From contig NZ_LT629771.1 of assembly GCF_900105175.1 (NCBI RefSeq), positions 3,915,501 through 3,979,500 of the forward strand: a stretch of 64,000 bases of DNA. The letters are read 5' to 3'. Positions 44,601 to 55,252 of this stretch are shown here, in pieces. Position numbers and translations under genes: made by a program. Numbering within the stretch: the stretch's first letter is position 1; every line of letters starts with the position of its first letter. The stretch comes from Jiangella sp. DSM 45060 (GTDB lineage: Bacteria > Actinomycetota > Actinomycetes > Jiangellales > Jiangellaceae). Below the pieces are notes generated by a model. It ran no database searches, had not been told where the DNA came from, and was given only the letters and a program-made list of their open reading frames with translations.

Positions 44601-45409
44601 GTGTGCCCGTTCGCGGTCTGGTAAAAGGCGATCAGCGCGTACGTGCTGTCCGCGTCGCCCGGGAGGTCGAGGCTCAGCTCGCCACCGGCGTCCACCTGCG
44701 CCGTGACGTCGACGACGGTGGACTGGTCGAGCAACCGCCGCGACGGCTGACTCGCGCAGCCAGGGTCCTCGCACTTCGCCACCAGCGCCGCGACGAGCGT
44801 CATCCGCGCGCCTGCAGGCGGTGCGGTGTCGTAGTTGGCGGGCAGCGGCCCGGAGCGGGTCGTGCCGCCGGCGTGGAACTCGTGCGAGAAGACCAGCTTC
44901 TGCGCCGCTCGCGGATCGTTCACGTCGGCGACCGTCGGCACGGTGGCCGGCCACCGCGGGCCGAGGCTGAGGTCGAGGCTCAGGCCGTTCGCGTTCGCCG
45001 CCGAGAGCATGGTCTCGACCTTGTCCGCCCACAGTGGCGTTCCCCAGCCATACGTGCTCAGGTGTTCGGCCTCGTAGTGGCCCGGGCCGTTCGAGCGCTG
45101 AAGGCTGACCTCGGCCCCGCCCGCGCCGACCTGTCTCAGCTGCTCCAGCTCGGCGGTCAGCCGGCGGTCGTCGGTGAAGGCCAGGGGCTGCCACCAGCGG
45201 TACCTCGGCCGGACCTCGTTCGGCGGGTCGGCGAAGGTGTCCCGGGTGAGCGGCGGCGCGGAGGCCTGCCGTTGATCGGGCTCAGGCGCGGGTGCGGCGG
45301 CCCCGGCGTGCTCGCCCAGCATCTGGCTCGCGGCGACGACGGTGCTCAGCGCCAGCAGGCAGGCGACGGCGCGCAGTCGCCGTCTCGGGTAGGGGTGGGC
45401 GTGGGTCAT
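41654..45409 (-). CDS. Secreted GH106-like alpha-L-rhamnosidase with discoidin domain, second copy
   Basis: A 1251-residue paralogue of the protein at 13727-17461 with the same domain order: signal peptide (to about residue 40), GH106-type opening RPRYRWWQPLAF, catalytic region with DVPEGESLAF, SDECCAFRGHVW and VYRGYAGGVNQIVWHGFPYL, middle beta domains with WSLSVDSWTPG, and a C-terminal F5/8 type C domain. ATG 45409 follows GGAG and gives a clean leader. The two paralogues are well diverged along their whole length, unlike the tandem sialidases, so the duplication is old. The gene is alone on this strand, divergent from the GH42-like gene, and shares its operator-rich upstream region. Predicted to release alpha-L-rhamnose outside the cell. 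Confidence 0.82.
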   Translation of the reverse strand: MTHAHPYPRRRLRAVACLLALSTVVAASQMLGEHAGAAAPAPEPDQRQASAPPLTRDTFADPPNEVRPRYRWWQPLAFTDDRRLTAELEQLRQVGAGGAEVSLQRSNGPGHYEAEHLSTYGWGTPLWADKVETMLSAANANGLSLDLSLGPRWPATVPTVADVNDPRAAQKLVFSHEFHAGGTTRSGPLPANYDTAPPAGARMTLVAALVAKCEDPGCASQPSRRLLDQSTVVDVTAQVDAGGELSLDLPGDADSTYALIAFYQTANGHTLSGYTATVDNYSLDTLSEAGARASTDFYDDAILTPAVRSLLDEMGTAELFEDSLELGGQKWTTGFVDEWTTRRGYSPIELLPALAGAGAQGGLPGRFPGEPFFDFAGGVGDRVRHDYRQTLSDLYIDNRLDVLRDWAHGRDLKTRVQPYGEAIDSSEAAGHVDVPEGESLAFGRNDSAHSNVQNYKVVASGAHLSGAPVVSDECCAFRGHVWGATVGEATDRSNLQAVYRGYAGGVNQIVWHGFPYLSRGVAGHGEQTLWPGMSYGGNDSYSAAFGAKGDPSWADYRQVNDHLARMQLVLRQGKPAFDLAVYRHDLGLGLTGLTSDTLIPSSSALAAAGYTYEYVSPAQLRLEDAKVRDGVLFPDASAYNALLLNDQTTMPLDAAHSILRFVRRGLPVVILGDLPATTPGYRPDQDVRLRAVIAELLRQPGVTRVDDESELPAALERAGVEAAAAHTTPSDAILDVRRRAEGVDYYYLFNHHSTATSQTVTLAGQGTPYRLDTWTGEITPISDYQEGPGTVTVHVRLAGHDAEVIAVTPRRDATFRGPAPSDEVPAASSGAAPEPLRLTDWSLSVDSWTPGPSGLPGDTAHTAIGPVEVTATADGALPAWSELGPDLADVSGIGTYSAEFRLDAGWDGVTGARLDLGTVVDTVRVSVNGEELPPIDQLDLRHIDVGDRLRPGVNTITVRAASTLLNAVRIAPGVDAGDRDRMRYGLLGPVTIEPYAAAAPVLTLEAQQRSLPVADGGYNEAELLVTNASDRPVSATLTATGADGIAATAPAATSIPAGGSVTVPVAVRNTGLASGTSTLAVTARAGNGLEATENLTLTHSANLALNSQLTRFPRILPETTTAQDRFPEHLAVDGSPASYYASWGKTAGLGPTEANPSTFGLDFGAPVTFGSVTVAGRADGATHLGPRDYTIDVSDDGVSWRTVAVADHPATGGTTSFAPVTARYLRLWITDTWDPIRPARNVQISELSVAR

Positions 45410-45553
45410 CGGTTCACTCCGATCACATCGCTGGGACATGAGTGCGACATCGGACGCCTGCTCGTCGGCGGGGCGCACCGGGCGAATGGTCTATGCCATT
45501 CGCCCGTCGGCCACTGACCGCCTCGTTCGTGCACGCCGGCGTCCTGGCAGGTC

Positions 45554-45582
45554 TTGACCGTGGTGGTGCGGGCTCCTACCAT
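45554..45582 (+). promoter_or_regulatory. Promoter of the GH42-like gene
   Basis: -35 TTGACC (45554-45559), a 17-base spacer and -10 TACCAT (45577-45582). The predicted start near 45589 is followed at once by three operator-like repeats. I see no equally good promoter for the divergent GH106-like gene in this 268-base region. Confidence 0.5.
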
Positions 45583-45590
45583 CTCCGACA

Positions 45591-45644
45591 TCTGATGAAT
45601 CTTCAAGACTTCTGATGTCATTGGTCTAGAACTCTGATGACTTC
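45591..45644. repeat. Three TCTGATG operator-like repeats
   Basis: TCTGATGAATC at 45591, TCTGATGTCA at 45611 and TCTGATGACTTC at 45633, spaced 20 and 22 bases, or about two helical turns each. They share the TCTGATG core with O1 and O2 near 40390, so the second-locus GntR protein probably binds here too, in a phased array downstream of the promoter. Confidence 0.6.
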
Positions 45645-45677
45645 GATCCTGTCCGACTGCGAGAGAGGACGGCCGCC

Positions 45678-47993
45678 ATGGATGCCGACGACCTGACCAG
45701 ACGAGCCTTCATGAAGTCGCTCGCGGCCTCGGCCGCCGTTGCCGGGTTCCTCGGCGGCACCGGTGCCGCAGCGGCCGGGCCGGCCGGAGCGCCGGCGGCC
45801 GGAGCGATCACGGCCGGCACCGGCCGGCGGATCGCGATCCGCGAGCACCACGGCGCACCGGCGATCATGATCGGCGACCAGGCGCTGCCGGCCATCGCGT
45901 ACATGACGTATCTCCCGCACCGCGGGCAGTACGAGGACTTCGCCGGCGCCGGGTACGGCGTGTACAGCGTGGCCTGCTACTTCGGCGACCGCGGCATCAA
46001 CTCCACCAGCGGGATCAAGCCGTTCCGGCCCGGCCTCTGGGTGGGACCCGGCGACTACGACTTCTCCGCCGTGGACGAGGACCTCGCCCGCGTCGTCGGG
46101 GCGCAACCGAACGCGCTCGTCATCCTGAGGGTCAACCTCGACGTCCCGCAGTGGTGGGAGTCGCGGCACCCCGGCGAGCTGAGCGTGTCCGCCGACGGCG
46201 GCACGCTGCGGCAGTCGTTCAGCTCGGCCGTCTGGAGGGACGAGGCCGGGCAGGCTCTCGTGGCGCTCATCAGGCACATCGCCGCCTCGCCCTATGCGGA
46301 CAACCTCATCGCCTACCACCTGGGGGCGGGACAGACCGAGGAGTGGATGTACCACGGCAACCGTGACCGGCTGCCCGACTACAGCGAGCCGCACCAGCGG
46401 GCGTTCCGTTCCTGGCTGCGCCGGACGTACGGGTCCGACGCCGCGCTGCGCGCCGCCTGGCACGATCCGGCCGTGTCGCTCCCCACCGCCACCGTCCCGG
46501 ACGCGGCCGCCCGGACCGGTGATTCGGCCCGGCTCTTCCGCGACCCGGACTCCGAGCAGCAGGTGATCGACTACTACCGGTTCCATTCGTACGCGGCCGC
46601 CGACGCCGTGGTCCACTTCTGCCGCACGGTCAAGAAGGAGGTCGGCGACTCCGCACTCGCCGGCGCGTTCTACGGGTACATCTTCGAGACCACCCATGTG
46701 GACGTCGGGCAGCACGCGCTGCACCACATCCTCACGTCGCCGTACGTCGAGTTCCTCGCCAGCCCGAGCAGCTACATCCGCCGCCAGCCGGGCAACGACT
46801 GGCCGTACTTCAGCCTCACCGACTCGGTCAAGCTGCACGGCAAGCTCTGGATGAGCGAGGCCGACACCCGGACGCACCTGACGGTGGGCCTGTCGATCGC
46901 TGCGCCCGAAGTCAATCCCACCGGCTCCGTCCCCGGCCCCTACGACACCGCGCTCTGGCATGGGCCGGACGATCCGCGGATCACGATGTCGTTGTTGCGG
47001 AACAATCTCGCCCGCGCCATCACCAACGGCGCCGGGCTGTGGTGGTTCGACATGTGGGGCGGCTGGTACGACGACCCGGAGATGATGGCGTTCATGGCGA
47101 AGGCACGCGACCTGGTCGCGGAGTCGCTGACCGCCGACCGCCGCTCGACGGCCGATGTCGCCGTGTTCGCCGACGAGGCCAGCATGGCCCACTTCGGCTA
47201 CAGCCGGAACCACAACCAGCAGTTCCTCTACGGCCAGCGGCTCGAGCTCGGGTCGATGGGCACGCCGTACAACATCTTCCACTTCCAGGACCTGCCCGAC
47301 GAGCGCACCCACGACTACTCGCTCTACGTGTTCCTCAACACCGTCAAGGTCGACCGCGACCTACGCCGAGTGGTCCAGCGGCTGCGCGATCGGGGCAAGA
47401 GCTTCGTGTGGGGTCACGGCGCGGGCTGGTTCGGCTACGGGGACACCCCCGGCGCCGGCGGCGTCACCGACCTCACGGGCGTCGAGATGACGACGACGGA
47501 GCAGGCGGCGCGGCTGCGGGTGACCACCGTCGAGAGCGCGTCCGCCGCCCTTGCCGGCATCGCACCCGGCACGACGTTCGGCACGACGAGCGCCGTCGGC
47601 GCCCCGCTGATCCATCCGACCGGCGGCAACGGCGAGGTGCTGGCCACCGTCGAGGGAACGTCGACACCCGGCGTCGTGCGGGTCGCGCACCGGCTCGGTG
47701 GTCATTCGACGTACTCGGTGGCGCCGCGGATGCCACCGCGGCTCCTTCGCAACGCGGCGAAGGAGGCCGGCGCGCATGTCTACGTCGACAGCGACGACGT
47801 CGTCTACGCCAGCCGTCGCTTCGTCGCCCTGCACGCGACCTCCGACGGCCCGCGCACCATCCACCTGCCCAGCGTGGCCGAGGTCGTCACCGACGCCTTC
47901 GCCCGCAGCCGGAGTCCGATCGCACGCCACACGGACAGGGTCACGATCGAGTGCCGCCAACATGAGACCTACCTCTTACGGCTCGAGCCGTAG
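45678..47993 (+). CDS. Tat-exported GH42-like glycoside hydrolase (beta-galactosidase-like)
   Basis: A 771-residue secreted protein with a Tat signal (TRRAFMKSLAAS). The core resembles the GH42/GH-A clan TIM barrel: VNLDVPQWWESRHP after strand 3, then AYHLGAGQTEEWMY with a likely acid/base Glu, FYGYIFETTH on a later strand, and GLWWFDMWGGWYDDPE. A trimerisation-like Rossmann domain (about 485-650) starts at STADVAVFADEASM. Classical GH42 has NExG at the acid/base site; here it is TEEW, so this is a divergent relative and the substrate may not be galactoside. AGAGAGGA precedes ATG 45678. It stands alone behind the triple operator repeat. Confidence 0.7.
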   Translation: MDADDLTRRAFMKSLAASAAVAGFLGGTGAAAAGPAGAPAAGAITAGTGRRIAIREHHGAPAIMIGDQALPAIAYMTYLPHRGQYEDFAGAGYGVYSVACYFGDRGINSTSGIKPFRPGLWVGPGDYDFSAVDEDLARVVGAQPNALVILRVNLDVPQWWESRHPGELSVSADGGTLRQSFSSAVWRDEAGQALVALIRHIAASPYADNLIAYHLGAGQTEEWMYHGNRDRLPDYSEPHQRAFRSWLRRTYGSDAALRAAWHDPAVSLPTATVPDAAARTGDSARLFRDPDSEQQVIDYYRFHSYAAADAVVHFCRTVKKEVGDSALAGAFYGYIFETTHVDVGQHALHHILTSPYVEFLASPSSYIRRQPGNDWPYFSLTDSVKLHGKLWMSEADTRTHLTVGLSIAAPEVNPTGSVPGPYDTALWHGPDDPRITMSLLRNNLARAITNGAGLWWFDMWGGWYDDPEMMAFMAKARDLVAESLTADRRSTADVAVFADEASMAHFGYSRNHNQQFLYGQRLELGSMGTPYNIFHFQDLPDERTHDYSLYVFLNTVKVDRDLRRVVQRLRDRGKSFVWGHGAGWFGYGDTPGAGGVTDLTGVEMTTTEQAARLRVTTVESASAALAGIAPGTTFGTTSAVGAPLIHPTGGNGEVLATVEGTSTPGVVRVAHRLGGHSTYSVAPRMPPRLLRNAAKEAGAHVYVDSDDVVYASRRFVALHATSDGPRTIHLPSVAEVVTDAFARSRSPIARHTDRVTIECRQHETYLLRLEP

Positions 47994-48197
47994 CCAGTCG
48001 GCGTGGCTCGCGGGGTCGCTACCGCGCTCAACTGTCGGCGATCCGGGCCGCCGTCGCGCAGCAGTCCAGCGCCAAGCGACCGACGTCCGATGTCGAACTC
48101 CGACCCTGTGGATCGAACGTGGTGCGAGCTGGAGTGGATCAGCGTGACGCATGTGCGACTCCGCAGCGCACGCCAGCGATCGCCGCAGGTGAAAAGG
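47994..48197. other. Intergenic region before tRNA-Val
   Basis: About 200 bases between the GH42-like gene and the tRNA gene. I see no credible reading frame, strong hairpin or repeat of the tRNA 3' end here. Confidence 0.5.
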
Positions 48198-48269
48198 TGG
48201 GCGCAGTAGGGTTCGAACCTACGACCCCTGGTTTGTAAGACCAGTGCTCTACCGCTGAGCTATGCGCCC
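48198..48269 (-). tRNA. tRNA-Val (anticodon TAC)
   Basis: 72 bases on the minus strand fold into a full cloverleaf. The acceptor is GGGCGCA with TGCGCCC, the D-arm GCTC with GAGC, the anticodon stem CTGGT with ACCAG around loop CTTACAA (anticodon TAC, Val), and the T-arm GTAGG with CCTAC around TTCGAAC. The discriminator is A, and CCA is not encoded. It marks the change from glycan-utilisation genes to core genes. Confidence 0.95.
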
Positions 48270-48325
48270 CGTCGTCGTGCGAAGGGTCAGGGTATCGGGA
48301 GAACGGCGGGACGCCGAAATCGGTG

Positions 48326-48772
48326 TCAGGCGGCGCCCTCGGGTGGCGCCTTCTGTGGTTCGGACGCGGCGAGGGCGTCGGCGATGGCCGACTGCGTGGG
48401 TCTGGCCGGTGCTCGGCCGAGGACGCGGTCGATGGCGCTGGCGACGTCGGCGGAGAGGTCGCGGCTGTCGGTGCGGCGGTGCCGGCCGGGGCCGGGCATG
48501 CGGATGGCGAAGCCGCGGTCCATGGTGGTCTCGACGGCGAGGAACTCGGCCGTGGCCGACGCCTCGCAGGAGCGGCACACGGTGTGCCCGAGCCGGCGCA
48601 CGAGCGTGGTGGCGCCGCAGACCGAGCAGTGGTCGAGGTCGGTCGACCAGCCCTTGTTCTGCTGGCAGTCGGGGCAGATCAGCACCTGCTCATCGGCCCG
48701 GACGCCGCGCACCCACAGGTTCGTCCCCCGGGCGGGGTCGGACTGACGGGCGCCACAGCGGTAGCACGGCAC
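48326..48772 (-). CDS. Zinc-ribbon protein of unknown function
   Basis: A 148-residue protein with four CxxC pairs (CYRC, CPDC, CSVC, CRSC) in residues 1-70, enough for two zinc ribbons, then a basic, disordered-looking tail with a short helix. No catalytic motif is seen, and I do not recognise a named family. GTG 48772 is chosen because GGAAGGGAG lies seven bases before it and the first CxxC follows at once; the longer in-frame version would run toward the peroxiredoxin gene. It lies 58 bases after that gene on the same strand and may be co-transcribed. Confidence 0.65.
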   Translation of the reverse strand: MPCYRCGARQSDPARGTNLWVRGVRADEQVLICPDCQQNKGWSTDLDHCSVCGATTLVRRLGHTVCRSCEASATAEFLAVETTMDRGFAIRMPGPGRHRRTDSRDLSADVASAIDRVLGRAPARPTQSAIADALAASEPQKAPPEGAA

Positions 48773-48830
48773 GAGCGAGCTCCCTTCCTGCTGTCGTTCT
48801 GGACCGCGGACGTCGGAGGCGCCCGGACCG

Positions 48831-49292
48831 TCAGGCCGCGCCGAGCGAACCCAGCACGCGCCGGTAGTCGTCGACGTCCCGGGCATCGGGAAGCGAGTTG
48901 ACGACGTCCCAGCGGACGGTCCCCCCTGCGTCCACTACGAAGGTACCCCGAACCGCACAGCCGCGGTCGTGATCGAGGACACCGTACGCCGCGGCAACCG
49001 CCCCATGTGGCCAGAAGTCGGACAACAGCGGGAAATCCAGCCCGGCGCCGTCGGCGAAGACCCGCAGCGCGAACATCGAGTCGCACGAGACGGCGAGGAC
49101 GTGCGCGGTGTCGCCGACGGCGGGGATCAGGGAGTCGCGGATGGCGGCCAGCTCGCCCGTGCACACGTCCGTGAACGCGAACGGGAAGAACGCCAGCACG
49201 ACCGGCCGGCCGCGCAACGAGGAGAGCCGGACTGCCGAACCGTGCTGGTCCGGCAGTTCGAAGTCCGGTGCCGGGGCACCGACCAGGCTCAC
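48831..49292 (-). CDS. AhpE-like peroxiredoxin
   Basis: A 153-residue thioredoxin-fold peroxidase. Peroxidatic Cys44 lies in FFPFAFTDVCTGE, the hallmark of the AhpE/Prx1 group, and a second Cys occurs in AVSCDS near residue 75. It reduces hydrogen peroxide and organic peroxides using mycothiol or thioredoxin-type donors. GTG 49292 overlaps the stop of the DUF3052 gene (GTGA). The pair beside a divergent aceE matches the order around Rv2238c-Rv2239c-Rv2241 in M. tuberculosis as I recall it, which supports the assignment. Confidence 0.92.
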   Translation of the reverse strand: MSLVGAPAPDFELPDQHGSAVRLSSLRGRPVVLAFFPFAFTDVCTGELAAIRDSLIPAVGDTAHVLAVSCDSMFALRVFADGAGLDFPLLSDFWPHGAVAAAYGVLDHDRGCAVRGTFVVDAGGTVRWDVVNSLPDARDVDDYRRVLGSLGAA

Positions 49293-49723
49293 TTGCGGGC
49301 CGACCCCTTGGGAGCGACCAGTTTGGTGCCGGACCAGTCCTCGGCCGCCGACACGGTGGACGTGGTGGACAGGCCGGCGGTCAGCGCGGCGTCGGCGATG
49401 TCGCTGGCCTCGACGGAGCCGTCGCGGCCCACTTTCGGGGTCAGCAGCCACACGACGCCGCCGGGCGCGAGGTCGGTGGTCGCGCCGATGAGGGCGTCGG
49501 TGAGATCACCGTCGTCCTCGCGCCACCACTGCAGCACCACGTCGGCGACCTCGCCGGACTCGCCGTCGAGCAGCTCGGTGCCGGTGACTTCCTCGATGTC
49601 GATACGCAGATCGTCATCGCAGTCGTCGTCCCAGCCGAGCTCCAGGACCACCTGGTTGGGACGGAAGCCGAGCTTGGCGGCCGGCCCGTCGTTCTGGTCC
49701 GAGTGGCCCGCGATCTGGCCCAC
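49289..49723 (-). CDS. DUF3052 family protein
   Basis: A 144-residue acidic protein matching the conserved actinobacterial DUF3052 family. It opens with AAKLGFRPNQVVLELGWDDD and has a central VWLLTPKVGRDG strand. Its function is unknown. GTG 49723 is preceded by GAGGAGG seven bases upstream. It is divergent from aceE and overlaps the start of the peroxiredoxin gene; this neighbourhood is conserved across actinobacteria, which suggests a housekeeping role. Confidence 0.88.
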   Translation of the reverse strand: MGQIAGHSDQNDGPAAKLGFRPNQVVLELGWDDDCDDDLRIDIEEVTGTELLDGESGEVADVVLQWWREDDGDLTDALIGATTDLAPGGVVWLLTPKVGRDGSVEASDIADAALTAGLSTTSTVSAAEDWSGTKLVAPKGSARK

Positions 49724-49827
49724 CGATCGTCCTCCTCGCAGTCGTCGCGGCCCGCCCCCTGCGTTCCGCGTTTGCTGTAGTCCACCCAAGGACGCGCCGT
49801 CGCGCAAGTGAACCCGCCAGACCAAGC

Positions 49828-49857
49828 CTGACACGCTTGCCCGAACGGGCCTATGGT
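49828..49857 (+). promoter_or_regulatory. Candidate aceE promoter
   Basis: -35 CTGACA (49828-49833), an 18-base spacer and -10 TATGGT (49852-49857), about 100 bases before the chosen aceE start. It lies in the 237-base divergent region shared with the DUF3052 gene. Confidence 0.45.
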
Positions 49858-49960
49858 GCCCCTGCTCAGCGCGCTTGGAAAGACGTCCGGGGGTCCGAAT
49901 GTGACGTACGGCCGCCGAGCGAGCAGGATAGGGACCAGTGACCATCACGAAGGGACAGTC

Positions 49961-52708
<2,748 letters not shown>

Positions 52709-52711
52709 CGG

Positions 52712-53428
52712 TCAGCCCGCGGCGGCGTGCATCTCCCAGACGAGCAGCTCGGCGGCGCCGCGGGCGGTCACCGTCCGGCCGCCCTCGTCGGTGAACCGGA
52801 CGGCGTCGCCCTCGTCCAGGCGCCCCGCGGTCTCGACGTCGGCGCCGCCGCGGGTGACGTAGACGTGCACGAACGGCGCCGACGGCAGTGTCACCTCGTC
52901 GCCGGCCTCTAGCCGTGCGACGTGCAGGGCGGCGGCCGGCTGCCCGAGCCCGACGGCGACGTCGGCGGCGTGCCGCCGCAGCCCGCTGACCACCGGCACC
53001 AGCCCGCCGCCGGCGAGGTCCGCCGTCACGTCCGCCTGCCCGTACGACGGGTCGGCGCCCGGCGCGCCCGGCGGCACCCACATCTGCACGAACCGCGCGC
53101 CCGCGCCGGTGGCCAGCTCGGAGTGGCGGACGCCGCGGCCGGCGCTCATCCGCTGCACGACGCCTGGGACCAGCGAGCCGCCGTGCCCCGCGGTGTCCTC
53201 GTGCGCCAGCGCGCCCGACAGCACCCACGTGACGATCTCGACGTCGCGGTGCGGGTGCACCGGGTACCCGCCGTGCGGCCGCGCGACGTCGTCGTTGGCC
53301 ACCACGAGCAGGCCGAACCCGACGTTGCCCGGGTCGTAGTGCGGCCCGAACGAGAACGAGTGCCGCGACACCACGCCGTCGCCGGGCGTGACGAACCGGT
53401 CCCCCGCCCGCCGGACCTCGACGCTCAC
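52712..53428 (-). CDS. Pirin family protein (bicupin)
   Basis: A 238-residue bicupin. The N-terminal cupin has the pirin metal site: the HPHRDVEIVTW block with two His, then QRMSAGRGVRHSE with the third His and Glu. The opening SRHSFSFGPHYD is a pirin signature. Bacterial pirins vary from quercetinase-like dioxygenases to redox regulators; in Serratia a pirin lowers pyruvate dehydrogenase E1 activity, which makes the position beside aceE notable. GTG 53428 overlaps the stop of the upstream membrane protein gene. Its 3' end is three bases from the aceE stop. Confidence 0.9.
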   Translation of the reverse strand: MSVEVRRAGDRFVTPGDGVVSRHSFSFGPHYDPGNVGFGLLVVANDDVARPHGGYPVHPHRDVEIVTWVLSGALAHEDTAGHGGSLVPGVVQRMSAGRGVRHSELATGAGARFVQMWVPPGAPGADPSYGQADVTADLAGGGLVPVVSGLRRHAADVAVGLGQPAAALHVARLEAGDEVTLPSAPFVHVYVTRGGADVETAGRLDEGDAVRFTDEGGRTVTARGAAELLVWEMHAAAG

Positions 53429-53907
53429 AGCCCGGTGCGCGCGCCCGCCGACTCCATGCGGGCCAGCCACTCCCGCATGCGGCCGGCCGTCGGCGCCGTC
53501 AGCAGCAGCCCGGCGACGCTGAACAGCGCGCCGATGGCCACCGGCAGCCACACCCCGCGGGCGAACGAGTTGACCAGCCCGATCAGCGTCGGCAGCTCGG
53601 CGAAGACCAGGCTGATGAAGGCCGCGCTGCGCAGCTGGCCGGACGCCTTCACCTCGTCGGGCTCGGCGCTGACCGGCCACGGCCGGACGACGCGGCGCGG
53701 GACGAGGAACGCGGCGGCCAGGAAGACCACGCTCACCACGATCTGGCCGAACGCGTCGGTGCCCGTGCCCGGCTCGTCGCCGACGGTGAAGATCGCCACC
53801 ATCGCGATGGCCACGACGCCGCCCAGCATGGCGAGACTCACCAACCGCAGCGCGCGGCCCAGGACGTCGGTGGGTGCGCCCTCGCCGGGCGATGTGGGGG
53901 TCGACAT
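53425..53907 (-). CDS. Four-helix membrane protein of unknown function
   Basis: A 160-residue protein with four hydrophobic segments (about residues 18-38, 54-72, 95-115 and 122-140), a short charged N-terminus and a basic C-terminus. No enzymatic motif is visible, and I do not recognise the family. ATG 53907 starts just before the first segment; longer in-frame versions run antisense through the divergent regulator. The stop overlaps the pirin start, so the two form an operon. Confidence 0.7.
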   Translation of the reverse strand: MSTPTSPGEGAPTDVLGRALRLVSLAMLGGVVAIAMVAIFTVGDEPGTGTDAFGQIVVSVVFLAAAFLVPRRVVRPWPVSAEPDEVKASGQLRSAAFISLVFAELPTLIGLVNSFARGVWLPVAIGALFSVAGLLLTAPTAGRMREWLARMESAGARTGL

Positions 53908-54031
53908 GGCCCGCAGCCTAGTGCCCGGCCGGATCCGGGCCCGACGCCGGACCGCCGCGATTGTGCGGTCACCACAACGGCAGCGGCCCTGGTCCACCGC
54001 CGCGGCGCCCCGGCCGCGTACGCTGCCGAGC

Positions 54032-55231
54032 ATGCGGTCCACCTCCGACGCCGAGCTGCCCGGCGCCCACGGCACCAGCCGGCACGAGCGCTCCGTGCAC
54101 CTCCTGGAGCGCGCGACCGGACGGCTCGCCACGGCGGCGATCGCCCGCATGGAGGACACCCTCAGCTGGTACCGCGCGATGCCGGCGGAGCAGCGGTCCT
54201 GGGTGGGCTTGGTGATCCAGGCCGGCATCGCCGCGTTCGTCGACTGGTACCGCAACGCCGACGAGTCCCGTCCCACCCCGACGGCGGACGTGTTCGGCAC
54301 CGCGCCGCGCGACCTCATTCGCTCGATCAGCCTGCAGCAGACCGTCGAGGTCGTCCGGGTCGCGATCGAGGTCGTCGAGGACAACGTCGAGGACGTCGTC
54401 GGGCCCGACGACGTGCGCGACGTCCGCGAGGGCGTGCTGCGCTACTCCCGCGAGGTCGCGTTCTCCGCGGCGCACGTCTACGCCCGCTACGCCGAGGCGC
54501 GCGGCTCGTGGGACGCCCGGCTGGAGGCGACGGTCGTCGACTCCCTGCTGCGCGGCGAGGTCGACGAGGACGTGCGGTCGCGGGCGTCGGCGCTGGGCTG
54601 GACGGCGGCCAGCGGCGTCGTCGTCATCATCGGCCGGCCGCGGCCCGACGACGGCACCTCGGCCGACGAGATCCGCCGCTCGGCCCGGCACGCCGGATAC
54701 GACGTGCTCACCGGCGGGCAGGGCGACCGGCTGGTCGCGGTGCTCGGCCGGGTCGAGGACCCGATGCAGGCGGCCACGGCCATCGTCACGCACTTCGGCC
54801 CGGGCCCGGTGGTCGTCGGGCCGCTGGTGCCCGACCTCGTCTCGGCGGCGACGTCGGCCCGGCCCGCCGTGACGGGGCTGCTGGCGGCGGCCGGGTGGCC
54901 CGACGCGCCGCGTCCCGTCGCGGCCGGCTCCCTGCTGCCCGAGCGGGCCCTCGCCGGCGACCAGGACGCGCTGAACGACCTCGTCGGCGAGCTCTACGTG
55001 CCCATCGCCGAGGCGGGCCCGGTCATCCTCGAGACGCTGGCCGCGTACCTCGAGACCGGCGCGTCCGTCGAGGCCGCGGCCCGGCTGCTGTTCGTCCACC
55101 CGAACACCGTCCGGTACCGGTTGCGGCGGGTCACCGACGTCGTCGGGCTGACCCCCACCGACCCCCGCGACTCCTACACACTGCGCCTCGCGCTGTCGCT
55201 CGGCCGGATGAATCCGCCGGTCATCGAGTGA
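54032..55231 (+). CDS. fasR: PucR/CdaR-type regulator of fatty-acid synthesis (FasR-like)
   Basis: A 399-residue regulator. The C-terminal PucR helix-turn-helix (about residues 345-385) reads RLLFVHPNTVRYRLRRV; the N-terminal two thirds are a GGDEF-like/GAF-type regulatory region. It lies directly upstream of fabD in the same direction. In Streptomyces coelicolor the same position is held by FasR (SCO2386), an activator of fabD-fabH-acpP-fabF, so orthology is likely from family plus synteny. ATG 54032 is taken; a TACGCT at 54019 might be part of its promoter. A short inverted repeat in the gap before fabD is a candidate binding site. Confidence 0.85.
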   Translation: MRSTSDAELPGAHGTSRHERSVHLLERATGRLATAAIARMEDTLSWYRAMPAEQRSWVGLVIQAGIAAFVDWYRNADESRPTPTADVFGTAPRDLIRSISLQQTVEVVRVAIEVVEDNVEDVVGPDDVRDVREGVLRYSREVAFSAAHVYARYAEARGSWDARLEATVVDSLLRGEVDEDVRSRASALGWTAASGVVVIIGRPRPDDGTSADEIRRSARHAGYDVLTGGQGDRLVAVLGRVEDPMQAATAIVTHFGPGPVVVGPLVPDLVSAATSARPAVTGLLAAAGWPDAPRPVAAGSLLPERALAGDQDALNDLVGELYVPIAEAGPVILETLAAYLETGASVEAAARLLFVHPNTVRYRLRRVTDVVGLTPTDPRDSYTLRLALSLGRMNPPVIE

Positions 55232-55235
55232 GGGG

Positions 55236-55252
55236 TTGTGGGAAACCCCCAA
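55236..55252. promoter_or_regulatory. Candidate FasR binding site before fabD
   Basis: TTGTGGG-AAA-CCCCCAA, a seven-base inverted repeat with one mismatch, just after the fasR stop. It lies about 33 bases upstream of a possible -35 (TTGTGA, 55269-55274) with TACGCC (55292-55297) as -10, the usual position for an activator. It is a proposal from position and symmetry only. Confidence 0.35.

Noticed and set aside
40454-45517. A plus-strand open frame of more than 1600 codons across the second GH106-like gene and neighbours
   Set aside because: It is antisense to a well-supported secreted enzyme, has an Arg/Pro/Ala-rich composition typical of GC-rich shadow frames, and has no recognisable domain.
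48198-48269. tRNA-Thr or tRNA-Cys reading of the tRNA gene
   Set aside because: The minus-strand anticodon loop is CTTACAA, so positions 34-36 are TAC, which is Val.
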